A stretch of DNA of 44,715 bases. It comes from Rhodoferax sp. Its GTDB lineage: Bacteria > Pseudomonadota > Gammaproteobacteria > Burkholderiales > Burkholderiaceae_C. The translations under genes were made by a program, and so were the position numbers. This document shows positions 19,178 through 27,807 of this stretch, piece after piece (within the stretch, counting starts at the first letter, position 1; each line of letters starts with the position of its first letter). The notes under the pieces are model-generated. The model was not told the DNA's origin. It did not search any database and worked only from the letters and a program-made list of their open reading frames with translations. The DNA lies in NCBI GenBank assembly GCA_021737865.1, contig JAIPDC010000004.1, positions 1-44,715 on the forward strand, in the 5' to 3' direction.

Positions 19178-20326
19178 CTAATCTGATATCTCAAGCGTAG
19201 TCACCATCAGCACATCACCGGCCTTGGTTCCACGGAGCTTGACCTTCACGCCAACCTTCAGGTCACTCACCACGCCTTCGCTGATAACCGCACTGGTGGC
19301 GTCGCAACGCTGGCCCCTGACCACAAAATTGGCCAAACTGGTGAATTGCTCGATTTTGGCTTCAATCTCCGCTTCGTCGAGCTTTTCCTCGCTCTCCACC
19401 CCAAGCGATCCGGCCTTTAGCACACCGCCCTGCCAGATGCCCTCGACCTCAAGGCGCTGCCCGATGGCCAGCACTTTGTAGGACGCCGCCAAGCTGGCGC
19501 TGCTCGCGTCAACCTCGACACTGCCCAGCATGAACCGGCTACCCGACAAGAGTGCCGTCACAAGTCCTTCGATTTCAACTTCGCCCTGGGGCAAACTGCT
19601 GCCTTGCAAACCCAGAAGCTTGAAACTATCAACTTGCAAACTGCCGCCCGATGACGACAACGCCCCCTGAACCCGCACCAACTGTCCCGAGCGCAGGCTG
19701 GCAATACTCTGGCCGGAAAGCGCAAAACCATTGAGCGTACCGGTGGCGGTGACGATGCCGGTGCACACCATGCTTGTGGCCGTCACCAGCGCCACCCGGG
19801 TTGCTGTCCAACGACTGCCGTCGATACCGCTTTGCAAACCCCACACTACGACGCGCATGCCATGGACCAAACCCGCAGTGCCGCTGAGGCCATCGAACAC
19901 CGTGGCAGCATTGGTCTCTATCAACATCCCGGCAACCATGAATTGCCCACCCTGAACCTGTGAAACCGCACCCTGTGCAATAGACCACACCGCGATCGCG
20001 TTGGCAACACCCAGGGTCAGGTCGGCTCCGCGCAGACCCTGCACATCGGCCACCATGCCCAGGCGCAGGTCCTGCGAACCGGCCGCCAACCCGTCAACCT
20101 GCACCGCGGCGGCCGTGTCATCAAACCGGATACCGTTAACAATCACGCTGCCAAAGCCAACAATCGTCCCCTGCGCAAACAGGCCGGTGCCACCTGTGCC
20201 AGGCAAGGCGGCAAAAAGGCTGCCACCCAACCCACCGCCGCCACCGCAACCGGCCAGACCACTGGCCACCAATGCCAGCAAACTGCGCCTGCTGACCGAT
20301 GGGCTCAACCCGTTGTGCTGTTTCAT
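19178..20326 (-). CDS. DUF5666-domain lipoprotein, possible Tat substrate
   Basis: This 382-residue protein has an N-terminal signal with SRRSLLALVASGLAGC: twin arginines at residues 13-14 and a lipobox with Cys27, suggesting Tat export and lipidation. The rest consists of repeated beta-rich units such as VQGTIVGFGSVIVNGIRFDD-like and VEIEGLVTALLSGSRFMLGS, typical of DUF5666, present about three to four times. DUF5666 folds are small beta barrels of unknown function. Its start codon overlaps the DUF6502 stop by four bases (ATGA), so translation is coupled. An acidic stretch (EEKLDEAEIEAKIEQ) lies near residue 315. Confidence 0.85.
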   Translation of the reverse strand: MKQHNGLSPSVSRRSLLALVASGLAGCGGGGGLGGSLFAALPGTGGTGLFAQGTIVGFGSVIVNGIRFDDTAAAVQVDGLAAGSQDLRLGMVADVQGLRGADLTLGVANAIAVWSIAQGAVSQVQGGQFMVAGMLIETNAATVFDGLSGTAGLVHGMRVVVWGLQSGIDGSRWTATRVALVTATSMVCTGIVTATGTLNGFALSGQSIASLRSGQLVRVQGALSSSGGSLQVDSFKLLGLQGSSLPQGEVEIEGLVTALLSGSRFMLGSVEVDASSASLAASYKVLAIGQRLEVEGIWQGGVLKAGSLGVESEEKLDEAEIEAKIEQFTSLANFVVRGQRCDATSAVISEGVVSDLKVGVKVKLRGTKAGDVLMVTTLEISD

Positions 20327-21267
20327 GGTTTTGGTTTCCTTCTTGTCTTGCGTGGCTCGGAACTTACCTGTGTTTCCGCGACGGGTGCGTCTTGCTGGGT
20401 ATCGTTGAAGTAGACACCAAAGCGGACACGGTATTTAGGACCCGCCTGACCTTCGCTTCGCTGCTCCGCAACGGTTGCGGTCTGCAAAAATTGTTGAAGC
20501 GATTTGGCCCACAAGCGCCGGGCAAGTTGCTGCAACTGCTCGACCTGGGTGGCTGACAGATCGTGCGAAAAGGCACTTTGTTCAAGCTTTGGCGGTCCGA
20601 CACGGTCAGGCGCGAGGTTGTGCACAGCCGCTGCCAGGTGTTCGGCCACATTGGAGGCCAGAAAATGAAACGACTCGCTGCGGCCTTCATTGGGCACAAA
20701 GCCGTGGGTCTTGAGGACTACAAAGCCGTCCTCACGCAACTCGACCACCCCCAAGCGGACCAACTCGTCAAGCACGGCACGCGCACCCACGTCACGACTG
20801 ACCTCACCCACCAGCATGGTGAAATCGGGCTCGCCAGGCAAACCCCGACGTGGTGTGCGGGCAAGCGCCCGAGCCGACTGATCGGCATTCAAAAAGCGGG
20901 GCTCGCTGATCCAACGGGCCACCACCGAAGCCGCCATCGGAACCATCGGGGTGCGGCCGGCCGGCGCCTCCGGAGCGCTGCGCAGGCGCCTCACATCTTT
21001 GCGGTGCACCCCGGTTAGAAGTGAGATTCTGGTGTCGGAACTGCCCTTGTCAGCCAGCCCGTATGCGCCGGCAGCCTCGTCTACCAGGGCTTTTTTGAGC
21101 AAATCGACCAGGGAAGGCAACTGCAACCCGTGGTCGATCATCAAGCGGGCGAGCGGCTGCAATACGCGCGAAATGGCCTCAGCCGCCAGGGCAGGCTCGG
21201 GTAAGCCTACGGCGGTTTGAGGGGCAACTTCCGCATTCGGGTCGCCTTGACATGTATCTTCAATCAT
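20323..21267 (-). CDS. DUF6502 family protein, possible DNA-binding regulator
   Basis: This 314-residue protein fits DUF6502. It has no signal peptide. Residues about 25-75 (ALAAEAISRVLQPLARLMID, ...VDLLKKALVDEAAGAYG) and the segment TRISLLTGVHRKDVRRLR look like a helix-turn-helix, and a winged-helix-like stretch AVLDELVRLGVVELREDGFVVL follows. I therefore think it may bind DNA, and it is the only potential regulator inside the shared-element block. The start at 21267 is preferred over the open frame to 21327, which enters the divergent control region. The C-terminus is basic (RKTRRKPKP). Function is not established. Confidence 0.8.
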   Translation of the reverse strand: MIEDTCQGDPNAEVAPQTAVGLPEPALAAEAISRVLQPLARLMIDHGLQLPSLVDLLKKALVDEAAGAYGLADKGSSDTRISLLTGVHRKDVRRLRSAPEAPAGRTPMVPMAASVVARWISEPRFLNADQSARALARTPRRGLPGEPDFTMLVGEVSRDVGARAVLDELVRLGVVELREDGFVVLKTHGFVPNEGRSESFHFLASNVAEHLAAAVHNLAPDRVGPPKLEQSAFSHDLSATQVEQLQQLARRLWAKSLQQFLQTATVAEQRSEGQAGPKYRVRFGVYFNDTQQDAPVAETQVSSEPRKTRRKPKP

Positions 21268-21332
21268 GGGGTTTTGGGGCTTTTCAGTGTACGCCCACAT
21301 TGCCTGAGCACAAACTGTTACATGCATTTTAT

Positions 21333-21345
21333 GGGTTTTTTTCCC
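21333..21345. promoter_or_regulatory. Partial shared element C near DUF6502
   Basis: GGGTTTTTTTCCC followed by AAA has the same 13-base GG...TTTTTCCC frame as element A (14348-14360) and element B (21398-21410). The CTTAAG pair is absent. It lies 66 bases upstream of the DUF6502 start and about 55 bases from element B, so it could be a site for the minus-strand unit or a weak second site for the cytochrome. Confidence 0.4.
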
Positions 21346-21381
21346 AAATCAAGAGACTATTTCTGATTTTTGAACTATCCT

Positions 21382-21446
21382 CTTAAGCATGTCTTAAGGT
21401 ATTTTTTCCCAAAAATTGCTACATTTGCATCATCTTTTTATAGGAG
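21382..21446 (+). promoter_or_regulatory. Shared upstream element B, in front of the dihaem lipoprotein
   Basis: Two CTTAAG cores (21382-21387 and 21393-21398) are 11 bases apart, followed by GGTATTTTTTCCCAAAA, GCTACA, CATCTTTTTA and TAGGAG (21441-21446), which is seven bases before the ATG at 21454. Order and spacing equal element A before dsbD. The similarity extends into the untranslated leader up to the ribosome site, so a shared transcript start or leader function is likely. Confidence 0.75.
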
Positions 21447-21453
21447 CCTCACC

Positions 21454-22941
21454 ATGAAACCCGCAATTCCCCACCTGACACTCAGCCTGATCGGCATCGC
21501 CGTGGCCACGCTTACAGCCTGCGGCGGCGGTGGCGGCGGAAGCACAAGCACAAGCACAAGCTCCAGCACGGTTGGCAACACTGGCACAACAGCGGTCGCA
21601 ATGACGGCCGTTACTGTCACTGTTATGGACGGGTTGATCCGAAACGCCCGGGTCTGTGTGGACAGCAACGTCAATGGCGTGTGCGATGCCGGCGAAACAC
21701 AGGGCTATACCGACGCCAGCGGCAAAGTGACACTTGAAGTACCCACGGCCAACCTGAATTCGGCACGCCTGATCGCGATGGTTGGAACCGATGCCACCGA
21801 CGCGGACACCGGGGGCGTGAAAACCGCCTACACCATGACCACACCGGCTGGAAAACTCAGCGTCATCAGCCCGTTGACCACCATGGTGCAGGCGAAAATG
21901 GAGAAAGACAATGTCAGCCTCCAGGCGGCAGAAAGCTATGTCCAGTCGCAAACCGGGCTCAGCATCTCCATGTTCGACGACTTCGTTGCCAAGCGCTCCA
22001 GCAGCACCGAGCACAAGAAAGCCGGAGACGTCGCGCGCCTGCTGGTACTCAGCACCCAAAAATCCAAGGAGACCCACACCGATGAAGCCAATAGTGCCTG
22101 TATCGCTGGCAAGTCGGACTCTGAGGCGGAGCACATTAAGGAAACCCACATCTACGAAGGATTGGTTAGCACCCTTTCCGACGTCCGCAGGACATCAGAC
22201 GAGTCGGAGCGTGACCACAACGACAACGACGACGAGGATCATGATGACAGAGTTCGCCAGGCTGCAGGTGTAGTCCCCATCTGCGGAACGACCACAACGA
22301 TTCCGACGCCGACATCCACTGCATCGGCAATTTCCGGAAAAACGCTTTACGCAGCAAGCTGCTCCTCTTGCCACGGCGCGAACCCTTCGCAGAACATCAG
22401 CAGCATCCTCAAGGGCGCCAACAATCCTTCCAAAATACTGAGCGCGATCAGCGGCAACAAGGGCGGCATGGGCTATTTGTCGGCAACCATTGCCACGCAG
22501 CAAGCCACCGACATCAGCGCCTACCTGGCCAACCCAACCGTGGCATCGAGCACGCCAACCCCAACTCCAACTCCAACTCCAACTCCAACTCCAACTCCAA
22601 CTCCAACTCCAACTCCAACTCCAACTCCAACTCCAACTCCAACTCCAACTCCAACTCCAACTCCAACTCCAACGCCAACGCCAACGCCAACGCCAACGCC
22701 AACACCGACTCCAACGGCGTCTGCTGCCAATGGCAAAGCGATCTACGCAGCCAGTTGTTCAGGTTGCCACGGCGCCAATGCAGCACTGGGAGGCAACAAT
22801 ATTCTTAATGGGGCCAACAACGCAACACTGATCACGAGTGCGATCAACGGTAATGTTGGTGGAATGGGCTTTCTATCGGCAACCATCACTGCCACGAAGG
22901 CAGCCGACCTCGCGGCCTTCCTGGCAACGCCGGGAATCTAA
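21454..22941 (+). CDS. Lipoprotein with two c-type cytochrome domains joined by a Pro-Thr linker
   Basis: This 495-residue protein begins with a lipoprotein signal (LTAC, Cys23) and a Gly-rich stretch. Residues about 60-100 hold VCVDSNVNGVCDAGETQGYTDASG, an EF-hand-like calcium loop and adhesin-type fold; an acidic His/Asp run (DHNDNDDEDHDD) is near residue 255. Two similar cytochrome c domains follow: CSSCH at Cys303 and CSGCH at Cys435, each with a GGMG segment supplying a probable Met axial ligand. Between them lie 27 Pro-Thr units. The start at 21454 has TAGGAG seven bases upstream; the frame open to 21370 is not used. Its promoter element is shared with dsbD. It is likely an outer-membrane or surface electron carrier; its partner is unknown. 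Confidence 0.85.
   Translation: MKPAIPHLTLSLIGIAVATLTACGGGGGGSTSTSTSSSTVGNTGTTAVAMTAVTVTVMDGLIRNARVCVDSNVNGVCDAGETQGYTDASGKVTLEVPTANLNSARLIAMVGTDATDADTGGVKTAYTMTTPAGKLSVISPLTTMVQAKMEKDNVSLQAAESYVQSQTGLSISMFDDFVAKRSSSTEHKKAGDVARLLVLSTQKSKETHTDEANSACIAGKSDSEAEHIKETHIYEGLVSTLSDVRRTSDESERDHNDNDDEDHDDRVRQAAGVVPICGTTTTIPTPTSTASAISGKTLYAASCSSCHGANPSQNISSILKGANNPSKILSAISGNKGGMGYLSATIATQQATDISAYLANPTVASSTPTPTPTPTPTPTPTPTPTPTPTPTPTPTPTPTPTPTPTPTPTPTPTPTPTPTPTASAANGKAIYAASCSGCHGANAALGGNNILNGANNATLITSAINGNVGGMGFLSATITATKAADLAAFLATPGI
22555..22716 (+). repeat. Hexanucleotide microsatellite encoding (Pro-Thr)27
   Basis: There are 27 consecutive six-base units in frame: one CCAACC, then 18 uninterrupted CCAACT (22561-22668), five CCAACG, then CCAACA, CCGACT and CCAACG. 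Every unit codes for Pro-Thr. Gain or loss of units by replication slippage keeps the reading frame and only changes linker length. The switch from CCAACT to CCAACG suggests two rounds of expansion. Confidence 0.97.
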
Positions 22942-22968
22942 AAGCAAAAACCGGGTCCCGCGCCGGCG

Positions 22969-24063
22969 TCATGCCTGCGCGGCAATGGGCACCAGCGTTC
23001 GCTGCACATCCCCGCACTGCGCCCGGTTGCGCAGTGCATGCTCCATGACCACCAGAGCCAGCATGGCCTCGGCAATGGGTGTAGCGCGAATGCCCACGCA
23101 GGGGTCGTGGCGACCCTTGGTTACCACCTGCGTCGGGTTGCCCGCCACATCAATCGAGTCACGCGGCGACAGGATGGAACTGGTGGGCTTGATGGCAATG
23201 CTGACCTCCAGGTCCTGCCCGGTGCTGATGCCGCCCAAAACGCCACCCGCGTTATTGCTGGCAAATCCTTCCGGCAGGAGCGAGTCACCATGCGTGGTGC
23301 CACGTTGCGCCACGCTGGCAAAACCGGCACCAATCTCCACGCCCTTGACTGCATTGATGCCCATCATGGCGTAGGCAATGTCAGAGTCCATCTTGTCAAA
23401 CAGCGGCTCACCCAGCCCCACGGGCACGCGCGAAGCACTGACCCGGATGCGCGCACCGCAGGAGTCGCCCGCCTTGCGCAGCGTGTCCATGTAATCCTCC
23501 AAAGCCTGCACATTGGCTACCGGCGCAAAAAAAGCATTGCTCGATACGTGATCCCACGACTCAAATGCAATCGGCATTTCGCCAATTTGCGTCATGCAAC
23601 CGCGAAAGGTGGTGCCGTATTGCTCCATCAGCCATTTCTTGGCCACTGCGCCAGCCGCCACCATCGGGGCGGTCAAGCGCGCACTGGAGCGCCCACCACC
23701 ACGCGGGTCGCGAATGCCGTATTTCTGGAAATAGGCGTAATCCGCATGGCCGGGGCGAAAAGTCTCCAGAATGTTGCCGTAGTCTTTGCTGCGCTGGTCG
23801 GTGTTCTCGATCAGGAGCGCAATCGGTGTGCCGGTGGTCTTGCCCTGGTACACGCCGCTGAGGATCTTGACCGCATCCGGCTCGTTTCGCTGCGTCACGA
23901 AGCGGCTGGTGCCGGGGCGGCGACGGTCCAGGTCACCCTGGATGTCAGCCTCGCAGAGGTCCATGCCGGGCGGGCAGCCGTCAATCACGCAGCCAATGGC
24001 CGGGCCGTGGGATTCACCAAAGTTGGTGACTGCGAAGAGATGTCCAAATGTATTACCGCTCAT
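22969..24063 (-). CDS. aroC: Chorismate synthase
   Basis: This 364-residue enzyme converts 5-enolpyruvylshikimate 3-phosphate to chorismate with reduced FMN, the last step of the shikimate pathway. Family signatures are [18 protein letters not shown] (residues 17-34), [17 protein letters not shown], the conserved RSKDY and [18 protein letters not shown]. Length is normal. It starts 25 bases downstream of the CBS-domain gene and probably shares its transcript. It converges with the cytochrome gene with only 27 bases between stops. Confidence 0.97.
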   Translation of the reverse strand: MSGNTFGHLFAVTNFGESHGPAIGCVIDGCPPGMDLCEADIQGDLDRRRPGTSRFVTQRNEPDAVKILSGVYQGKTTGTPIALLIENTDQRSKDYGNILETFRPGHADYAYFQKYGIRDPRGGGRSSARLTAPMVAAGAVAKKWLMEQYGTTFRGCMTQIGEMPIAFESWDHVSSNAFFAPVANVQALEDYMDTLRKAGDSCGARIRVSASRVPVGLGEPLFDKMDSDIAYAMMGINAVKGVEIGAGFASVAQRGTTHGDSLLPEGFASNNAGGVLGGISTGQDLEVSIAIKPTSSILSPRDSIDVAGNPTQVVTKGRHDPCVGIRATPIAEAMLALVVMEHALRNRAQCGDVQRTLVPIAAQA

Positions 24064-24088
24064 GCGGCAGGATTATCCCTGAGATAGC

Positions 24089-24547
24089 TCAACCCGGCTT
24101 AGCCTCGCCCTGCGCCTCGGGCCAATCGTGGATGTAGGCCTTGAGCATCTTGTTCTCAAAATTCTGGCTGTCCACCACGGCACGGGCCACGTCGTAGAAG
24201 CTGATAACCCCCATCAGCATCCTGTGGTCCATCACCGGCATGTAGCGGGCGTGGCGGTCGAGCATCATGCGCCGGACCTCGTCCATGTCGGTCTCCATGG
24301 TGCAGGTCAGGGGGTGGTCATCCATAGCGGTGCGCACCAGGGTCTTGCCGATAGTGCCGCCACTTTTCACCAAAGTCTGAATCACCTCGCGAAAGGTGAG
24401 CATGCCCACCAGCTCGCCGTGTTCCATGACAACCAGCGAGCCAATGTCCCGCTCGGACATCAGGTCCAACGCCCGTGCCAGAGGCTCGTCCGGTGAGGCC
24501 GTGTAAAGCGTGCCGCCTTTGGCGCGCAGAATGTCGCTGACTTTCAT
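24089..24547 (-). CDS. CBS-domain-pair protein
   Basis: This 152-residue cytoplasmic protein consists of two CBS domains (residues about 1-60, with SERDIGSLVVMEHGELVGMLTFREVI, and about 70-130, with RHARYMPVMDHRMLMGVISFYDVARAVV). Such pairs bind adenine nucleotides and act as energy sensors. No other domain is present. The ATG at 24547 is used because the product then begins directly with the first domain (MKVSDILRAKG); upstream sequence in the frame overlaps metY's leader. It is divergent from metY (90 bases) and precedes aroC. Partner unknown. Confidence 0.9.
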   Translation of the reverse strand: MKVSDILRAKGGTLYTASPDEPLARALDLMSERDIGSLVVMEHGELVGMLTFREVIQTLVKSGGTIGKTLVRTAMDDHPLTCTMETDMDEVRRMMLDRHARYMPVMDHRMLMGVISFYDVARAVVDSQNFENKMLKAYIHDWPEAQGEAKPG

Positions 24548-24637
24548 GGTGTTTCCCCGTGGCGCATGGATAAAAATGTTGCCCAAATATAGCCCACAAT
24601 CAGCAGGATTCCTGACACCATTCTTTGTGGAGAATTT

Positions 24638-25948
24638 ATGCCCGGCTACGCTGACCCCGGTTTTGACACCCTGGCCCTGCACGCAGGGGCCTCGCCCGAC
24701 CCCACCACGGGGGCGCGGGCGGTGCCGATCCACCTCACGACCTCATTTGTGTTCGAGTCCAGCGAGCATGCACAGTCGCTGTTCAATCTGGAGCGTGCCG
24801 GCCATGTCTACAGCCGCATCAGCAACCCGACCAATGCCGTTCTGGAGCAGCGCGTGGCAGCACTCGAAGGTGGCATTGGTGCCATCACCACCGCCAGCGG
24901 GCAGGCCGCCCTGCACCTGAGCGTGGCCACGCTGATGGGCGCCGGCTCGCACATTGTGGCGAGCACGGCGCTGTATGGCGGCTCGCAAAATCTGCTGCAC
25001 TACACCATGCGCCGCTTTGGCATTGAGACCACCTTCGTCAAACCCGGTGACATGGACGCCTGGCGCGCCGCCATCAGGCCCAACACCAAGCTGCTATTTG
25101 GCGAGACCGTTGGCAACCCGGGGCTGGACGTGCTGGACATTCCCACCGTCTCAACAATAGCCCATGACGCCGGTGTGCCGCTGCTGGTGGACTCCACCCT
25201 CACCTCGCCCTGGCTGATGAAGCCGCTGGAGCTGGGTGCCGATCTGGTCTACCACTCGGCCACCAAGTTTCTGTCAGGCCACGGCACGGTGGTGGGCGGC
25301 ATTGTGGTCGATGGTGGCAGTTTTGACTGGGCCAAAGCGTTTGAGACAACAGGCCGGTTTGAAGAGCTGGCCGCGCCTTACGAGGGCTTTCACAACATGA
25401 ATTTCAGCGAGGAAAGCACGGTAGGCGCTTTCCTGCTGCGCGCCCGGCGTGAAGGCCTGCGCGACTTTGGTGCCTGCATGAGCCCGCACACCGCCTGGCT
25501 GATCCTGCAGGGCGTGGAAACACTGGGTCTGCGCATGGCGCGTCACATGGGCAACACAGAAAAAGTGGTGCAATTTCTAGCCAGCCAGCCGCTAGTGGAG
25601 CGCGTGGGCCACCCGATGCTGGAGAGTCACAGCAGTCACGCCTTGGCGAAGAAGCTGTTACCACGCGGGGCTGGATCGGTGTTCAGCTTTGACCTGAAGG
25701 GCTCGCGCCGGCAGGGCCAGGTGTTTGTGGAATCGCTCAAGGTGTTCAGCCACCTGGCCAATGTGGGCGACTGCCGCAGTCTTGTCATTCACCCGGCCAG
25801 CACGACCCACTTTCGCATGACCGATGAGGCGCTGGCCGGTGCCGGCATCACCCAGGGCACGATCCGCCTGAGCATCGGCCTGGAAGACCCTGACGACCTG
25901 ATTGACGACCTCAAACGCGCATTGAAAGCGGCGGAGAAGGCAGCATGA
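24638..25948 (+). CDS. metY: O-acetylhomoserine sulfhydrylase (aminocarboxypropyltransferase)
   Basis: This 436-residue PLP enzyme of the Cys/Met metabolism family makes homocysteine from an activated homoserine and sulfide. GFDTLALHAGASPDPTTGAR at the start, YSRISNPTN, and the PLP site HSATKFLSGHG with Lys210 are diagnostic; the length and start fit MetY rather than the shorter MetZ. GGAG lies five bases before the ATG. Its stop overlaps the start of the alpha/beta hydrolase by four bases (ATGA), so the two are coupled. I see no SAM riboswitch in the 90-base leader region. MetZ-type substrate use (succinyl ester) is the alternative. Confidence 0.92.
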   Translation: MPGYADPGFDTLALHAGASPDPTTGARAVPIHLTTSFVFESSEHAQSLFNLERAGHVYSRISNPTNAVLEQRVAALEGGIGAITTASGQAALHLSVATLMGAGSHIVASTALYGGSQNLLHYTMRRFGIETTFVKPGDMDAWRAAIRPNTKLLFGETVGNPGLDVLDIPTVSTIAHDAGVPLLVDSTLTSPWLMKPLELGADLVYHSATKFLSGHGTVVGGIVVDGGSFDWAKAFETTGRFEELAAPYEGFHNMNFSEESTVGAFLLRARREGLRDFGACMSPHTAWLILQGVETLGLRMARHMGNTEKVVQFLASQPLVERVGHPMLESHSSHALAKKLLPRGAGSVFSFDLKGSRRQGQVFVESLKVFSHLANVGDCRSLVIHPASTTHFRMTDEALAGAGITQGTIRLSIGLEDPDDLIDDLKRALKAAEKAA

Positions 25949-26763
25949 AATACACCGTTAACAACGCCCAAGCCTACTGCTACACCGGCGGCAAGCCCTT
26001 TGATGCCGCCAAGCCCACGGTCGTATTTATCCACGGCGTACTCAACGACCACAGCGTCTGGATTCTGCAAAGCCGATACCTGGCCAACCACGGCTACAAC
26101 GTGCTGGCAGTGGATCTGCCAGGACACTGCCGCAGCGCAGGCGAGGCCCCGTCCACCGTGGAAGAGGCGGCCGACTTCGTTGCCGCGTTGCTGGATGTAG
26201 CCGGTGTGGACAAAGCCGCGCTGGTAGGCCACAGCTGGGGCTCGCTGATTGCCCTGGAAGCCGCATCCCGACTGAAAGAACGCGTGACGCATCTGGTACT
26301 GGTGGGTACGGCGTACCCGATGAAAGTGTCGCCCATCCTCATCGAAACTTCGCTGAACGACCCGATGAAGGCACTGAACATGATCAACGTTTTCTCGCGC
26401 AGCACACTGGCAGCACCGCCCTCTGCCCTGGGGCCGGGTACCTGGGTGTTTGGGGCGAGCATGGCGCTGGGCAAGCGCGTGCTGGCCAGCAACCCATCGG
26501 TCAACGTCTTCCACCGTGGCTTCGTCGCCTGCGACCGCTACGCCAATGGCGAGCAGGCCATCAGCGCCATCACCTGCCCGGTGCTGTTTGTGCTGGGCGT
26601 GCAGGACCAGATGACCCAGCCCCGCGCCGCCCAACCCCTGATTGCCCAGGCCCGGGCCACCGGAAAAACCGCGAAAGTGGTCAGCCTGCCCGTGGGCCAC
26701 CACCAGATGACCGAGACCCCCGACGAAACCCTGTTCGCCATCCGCGACTTTTTAAAAAGTTGA
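25945..26763 (+). CDS. Alpha/beta hydrolase
   Basis: This 272-residue cytoplasmic protein has the alpha/beta-hydrolase fold: VFIHGVLNDHSVW (oxyanion region, residues about 29-41), the nucleophile elbow GHSWGS with Ser97, LFVLGVQDQMT carrying the likely catalytic Asp, and LPVGHHQMTETPDE with the His. It is coupled to metY by a four-base overlap and precedes a Bug protein by six bases. The same metY-hydrolase pairing suggests the hydrolase could act on an acyl-homoserine or thioester related to the metY reaction, but this is speculation; the substrate is unknown. Confidence 0.88.
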   Translation: MKYTVNNAQAYCYTGGKPFDAAKPTVVFIHGVLNDHSVWILQSRYLANHGYNVLAVDLPGHCRSAGEAPSTVEEAADFVAALLDVAGVDKAALVGHSWGSLIALEAASRLKERVTHLVLVGTAYPMKVSPILIETSLNDPMKALNMINVFSRSTLAAPPSALGPGTWVFGASMALGKRVLASNPSVNVFHRGFVACDRYANGEQAISAITCPVLFVLGVQDQMTQPRAAQPLIAQARATGKTAKVVSLPVGHHQMTETPDETLFAIRDFLKS

Positions 26764-26769
26764 TCCACC

Positions 26770-27741
26770 ATGCGCCCAACATCCCTTGTCTCCGCCCTCA
26801 TTGCAGCCGCCCTGCTGGCCGCCAGCACCCTGGTGTCTGCCGCATTCCCCGACAAACCGGTCAAAGTCATCATCGGATTCCCCGCCGGCGGCCCGCTGGA
26901 TCAACACGCACGCCTCATCACCGACAAACTGCAGGCCGTGCTGGGCCAACCGGTGCTGATCGACTACAAATCCGGCGCAGGCGGCACGGTGGGTGCGCAA
27001 GAGGTGATGAAAGCCCCTGCGGACGGCTACACCCTCATGCTGGCCAACACCGGCGTCATGGTCATCAACCCCGCCATCTACGGCAAGCTGCCCTACGCCA
27101 CACTGCGCGATTTCACGCCCATTGCGCGCACAGCCATGCAGCCCCTGGCCCTGCTGGTCAACCCCAAGGTCCCTGCCAATACCCTGAAAGAGTTTGTCGA
27201 CTACGCCCGCGCCCGCCCTGGTCAAGTGAACTACGGCTCAGCCGGTAACGGCGGCATCAGCCACCTGGTGCCCGAGATGTTCAAGACCGCCACCGGCCTG
27301 TTCATGGTCCATATTCCCTACCGCGGCAGTGCCCCTGCGTTTACCGACCTGATGGGCGGCCAGGTGCAGTTCATGGCCGAGTCGATCCCACAGGCTGCCA
27401 GCTACCACAAGCAGGGCAAGGTGCGCGCACTGGCCGTGACCAGCCGCGAGCGCAACCCCGCCCTGCCCGATGTGCCCACCGTCATGGAGACCGGCATCAA
27501 AAACTTTGAGGTGGTCGGCTTCTATGGCTTTCTAGCCCCGGCCGGCACCCCCAAGGACGTAGTCGCCAAACTCAGCGATGCCTTCAAACAAGTGCTGGCC
27601 ATGCCAGAAGTGCGCAACCGCATGATCACCCAGGGGGCCGACCCGGCGTTTCTGGGTGCCGACGAGTTCGCCAAATACCTGGCCGCCGAAATGCCGCGCT
27701 GGGCCGATGCAGTTGGCAAGTCCGGGGCGAAACTCGATTAG
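26770..27741 (+). CDS. Bug-family (TctC-like) periplasmic solute-binding protein
   Basis: This 323-residue protein has a signal peptide (cleavage near VSA-AF at residue 24) and the Bug family blocks FPDKPVKVIIGFPAGGPLD, YKSGAGGTVGAQEVMKAPAD and HIPYRGSAPAFTDLMGGQVQ. It begins six bases after the hydrolase gene, so the run metY-hydrolase-Bug is probably one operon. No TctA/B membrane subunits are nearby. It is clearly different in sequence from the other Bug protein at 2766 (signal and ligand loops differ). Ligand unknown. Confidence 0.92.
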   Translation: MRPTSLVSALIAAALLAASTLVSAAFPDKPVKVIIGFPAGGPLDQHARLITDKLQAVLGQPVLIDYKSGAGGTVGAQEVMKAPADGYTLMLANTGVMVINPAIYGKLPYATLRDFTPIARTAMQPLALLVNPKVPANTLKEFVDYARARPGQVNYGSAGNGGISHLVPEMFKTATGLFMVHIPYRGSAPAFTDLMGGQVQFMAESIPQAASYHKQGKVRALAVTSRERNPALPDVPTVMETGIKNFEVVGFYGFLAPAGTPKDVVAKLSDAFKQVLAMPEVRNRMITQGADPAFLGADEFAKYLAAEMPRWADAVGKSGAKLD

Positions 27742-27750
27742 CCCATCGGC

Positions 27751-27807
27751 GCTATTTTTTTGATAGCACCTCACGCAGTGTTATCAGGGGCTAGCGGCCG
27801 ATTTGCC
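27751..27807 (+). repeat. Dispersed short repeat, left member of a direct-repeat pair
   Basis: GCTAT (27751-27755), a 7-base T-rich loop and ATAGC (27763-27767) form a hairpin directly after the Bug stop; the T-run makes it a possible terminator. The part 27763-27807 is repeated at 29049-29093 with 40 of 45 positions equal, the first 22 identical. The segment overlaps the last codons of the AAA ATPase on the other strand. Confidence 0.75.

Noticed and set aside
22555-22716. Tandem repeat resembling a CRISPR array
   Set aside because: Units are 6 bases with no spacers and are translated as Pro-Thr; it is a coding microsatellite.
24548-24637. SAM or other riboswitch before metY
   Set aside because: The 90-base gap is shared with the divergent CBS gene and shows no conserved riboswitch core.
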